Source: an uncultured Kordiimonas sp.
GTDB lineage: Bacteria; Pseudomonadota; Alphaproteobacteria; Sphingomonadales; Kordiimonadaceae
Length of the DNA: 64,000 nt
Direction: 5' to 3'
Assembly: GCA_947492375.1 (NCBI GenBank)
Contig: CANLMI010000001.1
Span: 1,339,275 to 1,403,274, forward strand
The notes beneath the pieces were generated by a model. That model was not told the DNA's origin. It searched no databases and saw only the letters and a list, made by a program, of their open reading frames with translations. Each line of letters begins with the position of its first letter. The first letter of the stretch is position 1. Shown piece by piece: positions 28,916-37,600 of this stretch. The position numbers and the translations under genes were made by a program.

Positions 28916-29056
28916 GCGTGTTCCTTTTGTTTATTGGGTAGTAGATGTCTCGAACTTTCAAGCCTATGTGGACCTGCCAGATGCTGGCAAACGAAACATC
29001 AGTTCAAATCTGAAAAATACTAGGCAATTTTGGAAAGTTCCAATGCGATCAACGCA

Positions 29057-30118
29057 CTACTCATCTTCAAAAGCATTGCTGCGAAACTCGCTGGCTGTTT
29101 GACCAACCTCGGTTTTGAAAGCGCGGTTAAAAGTCGATATCGAGGAGAAGCCATGGCTTAGCGCAATTGTCAAAATCGGCGTCCGGGCATTTTCCAGGTC
29201 AGCAAGAAGTGACTTGATATCGGTAATGCGGTAATGGGCCAGAAAGGCTGAGAAGTTTCGAAAGCCCATGCCTCGATTGATAATAGTTCTAAGCTGGTGC
29301 GCTGGTACACCAACTCGTGTCGCCAATCGCCCAATTGAAAGGTCTGCCTCCAGATATGGCTTATCTTCTGACATTATCTTGAGTAACTGTTGGTACGCAA
29401 TCTGGTCTTTCGCCGAGATATTAAGCGCGTCCAAATTCATCTCTGGCACCGGCACGAAGTCCAGAATGGCAGTTTGAAACCGCGCCAGCCAAAAGAGCGA
29501 TAGAACAGAAACCGGAAAAACAACCCCAACTCGAAGCAGGCCGGAAACATTGCTTGTGGTCGTCACTTGTGCAATGAGCACCACGCCCAAAGCGGTTACA
29601 ACCAAGCCAGCAATCCAGATACGCGCTTCCCTGCGAGGCTGGATAAGGTCATCGCGATAGGAACTCACACCCATCCAGACAGCATGGCAGACCAACATGA
29701 GTGCGATCGCGACGGTCACATATTCAATCTCTGCCGGAACACGCCCTATCACCCTGGTATAAGAGAGCCACAACAGAATGGGCCCTGATGTTTCTGCAAT
29801 CATGCCCGTCCAGGCGAGCCTTCCAATCTGGAATTTGTCATCAAAAATCGACAGAGCGAGCCACCAGATCAAACCGACATTGGGAATGGAAATGAGGAAT
29901 GCGGCTGCTTTTACAGGCCCCCAGGCTAGAAACTGAGCAGGTAAAGTAGAGATCATCAGCCCTGACAGGCTAATCATTAGCAAAACCAGAATTCTTTTAG
30001 ACCGACTTGGTGAACGGTCCATCAAGGCTAGGCCTGCTATCAGCGCCATTGTAACAATGCAGCCAGTTGTGAAAATTAGGTGAAGAATAAGCATTGGCGA
30101 ATACTGTCTGTGGTTCAC
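29057..30118 (-). CDS. Membrane-anchored AraC-family transcriptional regulator
   Basis: The protein has 353 residues from a GTG at 30118; an ATG eight codons later is an alternative, and neither has a clear ribosome site. Residues of about 10-210 hold six to seven membrane helices. The last 100 residues form an AraC-type double helix-turn-helix domain: IGRLATRVGVPAHQLRTII, then FLAHYRITDIKSLL and ILTIALSHGFSSISTFNRAF. It is a one-component membrane sensor, the third of its kind in this region. The neighbouring PD40 gene is a plausible target. Confidence 0.85.
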   Translation of the reverse strand: MNHRQYSPMLILHLIFTTGCIVTMALIAGLALMDRSPSRSKRILVLLMISLSGLMISTLPAQFLAWGPVKAAAFLISIPNVGLIWWLALSIFDDKFQIGRLAWTGMIAETSGPILLWLSYTRVIGRVPAEIEYVTVAIALMLVCHAVWMGVSSYRDDLIQPRREARIWIAGLVVTALGVVLIAQVTTTSNVSGLLRVGVVFPVSVLSLFWLARFQTAILDFVPVPEMNLDALNISAKDQIAYQQLLKIMSEDKPYLEADLSIGRLATRVGVPAHQLRTIINRGMGFRNFSAFLAHYRITDIKSLLADLENARTPILTIALSHGFSSISTFNRAFKTEVGQTASEFRSNAFEDE

Positions 30119-30806
30119 TCAAATACCATGTAGTCATTATTATAGAGCTACCAGTCATCGTGAAGTTATTTCTAATTATTTTGGACGTCTTATTTAGGGT
30201 GTCAATTCAAGTGATCGCTGCGACACATTTAAATAATCGCTCAACCGGGCTCTCATAGTCCAGTATTTTCTGAGATGCTCATAATTTGTAGTTCTCACTT
30301 AACCCAAAGCCTGTGTGCTATGGAAAGATCAGCGCTCTAATATATCTTTCTGCAATTTCCTTTACCTAAGAAAGAGAGGTATGAAACACAACCTCTTGAC
30401 CATGATAATGTTTTGGCACGTACCAAGTTAAAGATTTACCATCTAACCTGAAGTGCCAAGCGCCTGAAGGTTTCATTGATCTAATTAAAAATATCACCGC
30501 GCCGATGAACACCCAAAAATAAGGAACGTACTGAGAGCCTCCCATGCACCCTAGAATTCAATGATACCTAAATCAAAGTTATACAAAGTCCTTTCGGGCA
30601 GTAGGCAAAACCCAACTAAGACTAGTCTAGCAGCTATCATGCTTTTAACAACCAACCTAAATCGATTTCGTGAAATCACAGATGCGGAAACATCGAAATA
30701 AATACCAGAGATATTAATACTTTCGAGATACAATTGTGTTACCAAAAATCCTGTAAATTGATAATTTTATCATTTTGATTTGCCCTTGTTACAATAAACC
30801 GCCACT
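30119..30806. other. Intergenic region with at most one small gene
   Basis: These 688 bp contain no gene of normal size. The best coding candidate is the 59-residue frame at 30366-30545. A 64-residue frame at 30551-30745 on the minus strand has no ribosome site and an amino acid mix that looks random. Confidence 0.4.
30366..30545 (-). CDS. Possible 59-residue small membrane protein
   Basis: The minus-strand frame from ATG 30545 gives 59 residues: one hydrophobic helix (YFWVFIGAVIFLI) followed by a polar part with many aromatic residues (WHFRLDGKSLTWYVPKHY). The mix looks like a real protein rather than noise. AGGGTG lies very close to the ATG. No family is recognised. It may be a remnant of a larger membrane protein. 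Confidence 0.4.
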   Translation of the reverse strand: MGGSQYVPYFWVFIGAVIFLIRSMKPSGAWHFRLDGKSLTWYVPKHYHGQEVVFHTSLS

Positions 30807-31196
30807 TCAACGAAATCTAAAAACATCCAACCACGTTTCTCGAACCAAAACGCTTCTGCTTGGATTTTTAATGTCATAGTAAACCTTGACTTTATCACTA
30901 GAGACAAAGTCAATTTTGGCAATTTGTTTCTCAATAATTTTTCGAACCTGTCCTCTAAACAACAGTGGCGATAATCGGTCGCCTGTATAAGTTATTCCTT
31001 CCACTTCATATTGGTAGCTCACTTTTTCATAAGCATTACCATACTCCGATACATTTGATTTTTCGACTTCAGCATGCAGCAAAGTACCGATTACGAAAGG
31101 CCAATTAGAAAGCTGGCGCGAATACCAGAATGAGTAAATAATCACACCCAGAAAATATAGGGCTGCGCCCCCGATTACGATTTGCTCTATATCCAT
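30807..31196 (-). CDS. DUF3592-like small membrane protein
   Basis: The protein has 129 residues. One membrane segment near the N-terminus (IGGAALYFLGVIIYSF) is followed by a beta-rich domain with VSYQYEVEGITYTGDR and VKVYYDIKNPSRSVL, the two hallmarks of DUF3592 proteins. Members usually have two membrane segments around this domain; the second is missing here. The function of the family is unknown. It is an isolated gene. Confidence 0.65.
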   Translation of the reverse strand: MDIEQIVIGGAALYFLGVIIYSFWYSRQLSNWPFVIGTLLHAEVEKSNVSEYGNAYEKVSYQYEVEGITYTGDRLSPLLFRGQVRKIIEKQIAKIDFVSSDKVKVYYDIKNPSRSVLVRETWLDVFRFR

Positions 31197-31630
31197 ATCA
31201 ACAGACTTCTTTAGGTAACATCGTTAAACCTATTGTAGCCAACATCATTTAAAGCATGCTTAATTTCTTTCCATTACCGATTGAAATGGTAATTATTATG
31301 GAAGAAAGCAGATGTGAACACGCCCGACTGCCTTGGGTCGCTTAAAACCATAAACTCTTTGAAAGTTACTTGATATTAGAACGAGCCTATCATGATGGTT
31401 GCATGTAAAGTCATCTAACCCGATTTGAACCTATTTTACGTAACTGATTGATTTTACTGAATTTAATTTTCTGAGGCAATTGGGGCAAAATAGAACTCTG
31501 TAACTCATTGGAATTACAGAGGTTACTTTATCTTTTTGGTTGCGGGAGCCTACAACCAACGCTATAGACTCCCGGCTAGCCAATCAGGTTTAGGATATTG
31601 CAAACTTATTCAAGAGGTCACTCTAAACAC
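31197..31630. other. Intergenic region downstream of the RTX gene, with nested inverted repeats
   Basis: No gene is seen. At 31536-31559, seven-base arms (TTGGTTG and complement) flank CGGGAGCCTA. Part of that loop (CGGGAG, 31543-31548) can instead pair with CTCCCG at 31569-31574, so two alternative hairpins compete. On the minus strand, the transcript of the RTX gene would pass through them. There is no T-run, so a classic terminator is not supported. Confidence 0.4.
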
Positions 31631-34600
31631 TTAAAACAAGAAATCCGCTTCGGTTACTGGCGTGGTTATACCGAGCAGGACTATCGTATTACCATTCACA
31701 TCAGTAACCGTCGTGTCAGAACCATTAGCCGCAATAGTGAGATCACTAAAGGTTAAACCGCTGTCCGAGAAATCAAGCAGATCGATACCATCTTCAAAAT
31801 CGGTTATCTGATCATTACCAAATCCAGTGCCAAATCGGAAGATATCTGCACCAGCACCGCCCGTAAGTGTGTCGTTACCCATGCCCCCTTCCAGAACATT
31901 AACGCTGTCATCACCCATGATCTGGTCATCACCAGCACTGCCAATAATATTTTCGATATTGATAATGGCCTCAGAGGTTTCACCGGCTATAGTGGCTGAA
32001 CCAGTGGTTAGATCAAAAACACCGCCTCTGATCGAGAAAGAATAATCAGCCGTATCTATACCATCGCCGCCGTCCAGGGTATCATCACCCAGGTTACCGA
32101 CAAGAGTATCATCACCAAGCCCCCCATTTAGAAGATCATCGCCTTCACCAGCATCAATAAAGTCATTACCGGAACCACCACTGAATGTTTCACCTGCGTT
32201 AGTGCCAAATATCTGATCATCAATATCTGTCCCTTCAGACAGCCGTGCGAGAATATCAGTGCGTGTCAATATCGTCCCATCGTCAAATACAATCCGTTCA
32301 ATCACATCAGCCGAATTATTCGTTACATTATTCAATAGAGTGATACGCCCCCCTCCGAAAGTCAGAACCACATTGTTACTGCCCATGCTTTCCAACTGAA
32401 TGCTTATCGCGCCTGGGTTCACGCCGTGAATAATCAACTGATCAGTACTGCCAAACCCATTATCATCAATGACGTCATCACCGTCACCGACACTGAACTC
32501 GTATGTATCAGAGCCGCCTCGACCACTTAACGTATCATCACCGCGACCACCAACAAGTGTATCTGCCGAACTAAAGCCAGAAAAATTATCGTCACCACCT
32601 GTGGCAGAAACCGCCAACACGCGCGCTCTTATGTCTGCGATTGAAAGAGTTGTCCCATCTTCAAATTGAATGCGTTCAATTCGGTCCTGCGAACTATTCG
32701 ACAAGGCATTAATGGCAACAATACTATCGGTTGCACGCTCTAACTCACCATTGAATAATAATGTAGCAAGCGCCTCAAAATCATCTTCATCACCGCTACC
32801 AGGGCCTTCAATAAATTCTAGCAACAGATCATCACTATGGGGGTCTGTGCGCGTAATGACAACTTGCGTCGGAAGATAGCCTCTAATTTCAATAGTATCT
32901 GTACTATTATTACCATTGTCCTCGATAACATCTTCACCGTCACCGCGATTAAAGACATAAGTGTCAGAGCCACCTCCTCCAATGATAGTGTCATCACCAG
33001 GACCAGCCTCAATAGTATCCGACGATATGAACCCAACAATGCTATCGTTACCCTCAGTTGCCAATGCCTCAAGCACCCGGCTTCGGATATCATTTGCCGA
33101 TAATATTGTACCATCAGCAAACTCAAATTGCTCGATACCATCCTGGGAGCTATTGCCTAATGCATTGCGGACAGTTATCTGATCGGTTGAGTTTACAAAG
33201 TTCAGAACAAGATCATTACTCGTCTCTGTTGCTCTGCCAAAAATAACATCATCTATAGAGTAACCAAGGACAATCCTGTCATTACTACGTGAACCATTAT
33301 CATCAACAACATCGCTTCCATCACCAACATTGAATATATAGGTGTCAGAACCACCGCCTCCCGTTAAGGTATCATCACCTAGCCCGCCTTCAATACGGTC
33401 ATTTGTTGTAAAGCCGACGATATTGTCATCACCATCGGTAACGGATGCAGCCAGCACCCTATCACGGACATCCTGTGTTGACAAAACTGTGCCATCAGCA
33501 AACTCAAATTGTTCAATAATATCCTGCGAACTATTATTAAGAGTGTTGAATACGGTAATTTGATCATCTGATCCATTGAAGGTCAGAACAAGATCATCAC
33601 TGGTACTGGCCGTTCTTCCGAAAACAACATCGTCGATTGAATATCCGACAACAACCCGGTCATTACTGCGAGAGCCATTATCCTCAATCACATCCTGGCC
33701 GTCCCCTGCGTTAAAGATGTAGGTATCAGAATTACCACCACCATTAAGGGTGTCATTGCCGCGCCCGCCTTCCAGAGTATCTGCGCCCGTTGTGCCGGTA
33801 ATCAAGTCATCCGTGCCAGCATCTGCCTGAGCGAGAATATCATTGATATCATCAGGCCCAAGTACCGTTCCATCATCGAAAATAATCTCTTCAATCAGAT
33901 CTTCGGAAGTGCCACTTAATGTATTGACCAGAGTGATTTGGTCACCTGACCCATCAAAGGTAATGACGAGCGACTGAGAATTATCGATGTCGCGCTCAAA
34001 ACTGATTTGATCAAGGCTATAACCAGTAATACGTAATCGATCCGTATCGCCGATACCATTATCTTCAATCACATCCTGACCGTCACCGGCATTGAATGTG
34101 TAGGTGTCAGAGCCATCACCGCCACTGATCGTATCATTTCCAAGGCCGCCTTCGAGGTTATCAGAGGTCACAAAGCCATTGATAATATCATCCCCATCTG
34201 TTGCTTCTGATGCTACAAACTGGGCTAATATATCTTCAATCGTGGCTGTTGAGCCATCAGCAAATTCAATAATTTCAACGGTGTCATCCCGGTCATTCAC
34301 TAACGTATTGAGGATAGTGATCGTATCGCTTGACCCCTCGAAAGAAATGATAAGGTTACTTGAATTTGCAGGATCGATCGCAAAGCTTGTTTGATCGGCT
34401 GTATAATCGCTTAAAATAACGCGGTCAGTTTCCCCAATGCCATTGTCCTCGATGATATCCTGGCCGTCACCAGCGTTGAATATATAGGTGTCAGCGCCGT
34501 CATTTCCGATCAATGTATCATTACCAGCTCCCCCTGTGATCACATCAGCAGACTGGAAGCCTGTAACTGTGTCGGCGGCATCTGTACCCGTTGTAATATT

Positions 34601-37600
34601 GGCTCTGATTTCGGCTGCGGTTAAAACAGTACCATCAGCAAACTGATACTCTTCTACCTGATCTCGACCAGCGCTATTATTCGGTGTATCCGATAATCCA
34701 TTAATGACCTCAATCCGGTCGTTCGTGCCAACGAAGGTAATGATTAAGGTTGCGCTGCCGGACGATGCCTGAGCGAAAATAACATCGGCCTGATCATAAT
34801 CTGAGAAAACAAGGCGGTCTATACTCCCGGCCTGACCATTATCTTCAATCAAATCCTCGCCGTCACCGCGATTGAAAATATAGGTATCAGCCCCGCCTCT
34901 ACCGGACAATGTGTCATTACCGAGACCACCTTCAATCGTATCATTAGTACTTGCAAAGCCGTTAATAATATCCGCACCACTGGTTTGCCCACCTTCAACG
35001 ATAAGCGGGAAAATATCATTAAGGGTTAGAACCTCCCCATTATCAAATTCAATACGGGCAATTTCTTGTGGGTTGGTACTTTGTGCTAGCGTTTCCCGAA
35101 TGATCAAACGATCCTCTGTACCATTAAACGTAATCACAAGATCATTACGCTCAGTCGTAAGGCGCGCAAAACTAAGATCATCTGGTGTGTAACCATTAAT
35201 GACGACAATATCATCATCACCAAAACGATTTGGCAGGATCACATCTTCGCCGTCACCGCGTGCAAAGACATATGTATCAGTACCACCGCTCCCCGACAGA
35301 AAATCGTTCCCGGCACCACCAGCTAGTGTATCATTAATGTTGGTGCCAAAAAGAACGTCATTGCCTGAGGTGGCTTCGCCCTCTAATACAAGAGCGCTAA
35401 TCTCATCAGCATTCAGACGGGTTCCATCATCAAGAACGATTTCTTCGATCCGGTCAGCAAAGCTATTGGTCAAGCCAAAGCCACCGAGCTGGTTATGGAT
35501 GGTAATTTGATCATCACTGCCGGTAAAACGAATGACAAGATCATCGGAATCGCGGCCCACACGCTCAAAACTGATCTCAGCTAGTGAATAGCCATTGATC
35601 TCAAGTGTATCGCCTACCAATGTCTGTGCGCTATCGCCGTTTTCTTCGATAGAATCGCGGCCATCTCCTCGGTTAAAGACATATGTATCATCACCCTGGA
35701 ACCCTGATAAAACATCATCGCCTGCACCGCCTTCAAGCGTATCATCGCTGGAAGTGCCCGTGATGGTCTGATCATCAGCAGGCAAAGTTTGGTTAGCGAC
35801 CATCTCCCGAATATCAGCCAAAGTCCATATCGTACCATCACTGAAGACAATCTCCTCGATTGTATGCGCTGATGGCCCTTCGAACAATCCATTCAAAACA
35901 GTTATTTGATCATTAGTTCCCGCAAACGTAATCACAAGATCATCTGACTCGTCACGAGAGGTCGATTCATTAAGAGCAGACCTGCGCACGGTTACTTCAT
36001 CAGGAGAATACCCATCAAGGATCAGTTGATCTGTACCACCGTCCTCATCAATATAGTCCTGTCCATCACCGCGATTGAAAATATAAACATCATTCCCGCT
36101 GTCGCCGTTTAACTGGTCATTCCCAAGACCGCCAATGATCGTATCATTATCGCTTCCACCAATCAGAAGGTCGTTGCCGTCTTGACCGTCCAGAACATTC
36201 GCTAAGCTATCGCCGATAATATAATCATTACCTTGCGACCCGGTAACATTCTCAATCTCAATAAGAACATCTGACGTCGTCGGGTCAAATCTGTCACTCG
36301 TTAGATCGACAAACACACCTTCGCTGCTGAGTTCATAAGAAGCTGTATCAGTGCCAGCGCTGCCATCAAGCGTATCGCGTTCCCCGATTGAGGAACCTTC
36401 AAGCGTATCATTACCCGTACCACCGTTCAGATCATCGTTACCAGCACCGCCAGACAGATAGTCATCATCGCCGCCGCCGTTCAGGACGTCATTACCAGCG
36501 CGTCCGATAATAATATCATCACCTGCACCGCCGCGAATAGTATCATTACCGCCCTTACCATCCAGAAAGTCAGCGCCAATGCCGCCGTCCAATGTATTTG
36601 CAAAAGAATTGCCGATGAAAATATCATCAGATAAAAGCGACAAACCAGTATCAGACAGAACACTATCATTATTTGACGTCACTGCATCAGGGCTATCACT
36701 TAAACTTGCGGCACCTGCAGCTTCCGACAAGATTAAAACATCAGAAGCTATTGTTCCTGTTGTTGTGGCATCAACGGCTTCAAAACTGCCAAAGCCGAAA
36801 GTTTCTGCGAAATCATTGAAGGTCAACGCCTCAAGACCTTCCGCACTGAAGGATATTTGCAGGTCATCAAACGCGCCGTCACTATCATTATCAGTAATGT
36901 CCACCGAGATATCATCAAAGGCAACATCGCCGAAGTTCAGGCGAAGACTGTCGATATATCCGCCCAGCCCGCCAAAGAAATCCGAAGCAAACGCCTCATC
37001 AAGCCTGAGTTCCTGTGCCTGCAGCGCTGTAATAATAAAACCGGCTGCGAACACAGAATTAGGATTTAAGGCTGATACCGCATCAATAATCTCGCTATTC
37101 TGTTGGTACACCGCATAATCCTGCGCAACCGCGAGCGCCGCAAATAATTCATTCCCATCAAACGAGCCTGCGTCCTCTGCTTCTTCAAGATACCGATAAA
37201 AAGCGCGGCGCAGATAGATATTACCGCCAGCAAGCTCAAGTCCACTGAAACTGGCCTGCAAACCAGCGTTAATCACCTCAAGCCCATCGCTACTGGTAAT
37301 AGTCTCGCTATTTTCACCATCCGTATAAAAAGCGATCTCGCTTCCCCGTTGACCAAAGGCACCACGATTAACAAACTCGGGGTTTAATATTTCTACCCCT
37401 CCAGCCTCTAATGCATTGGTAATCGAGTTTAAGAGCGGTAGCGCAATCTGTGCCAAATCATCCGGCAAGTTTTCGTCAGCGCCATCATTAGAGAATATAC
37501 CCCCGAGCACAAAGTCGCCTGTAGCAGGATCATAAATAATACTACGGCCTGACTCAGGTGTTCCCATAATAACATCAACCGCAAAGTCAAAGGCAATCGT

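Noticed and set aside
30551..30745. 64-residue minus-strand open frame
   Set aside because: No ribosome site and no protein-like pattern; the 59-residue frame at 30366-30545 is a better candidate in this gap.
31536..31559. Intrinsic terminator after the RTX gene
   Set aside because: The hairpin exists, but no T-run follows on the minus strand and an alternative pairing competes; recorded only as an inverted repeat.
36579..37118. 179-residue plus-strand open frame opposite the RTX gene, and several similar ones between 31827 and 39653
   Set aside because: These are antisense shadows of the repetitive, biased codon use of the RTX gene; the serine/proline-rich translations mirror GGxGxD codons.
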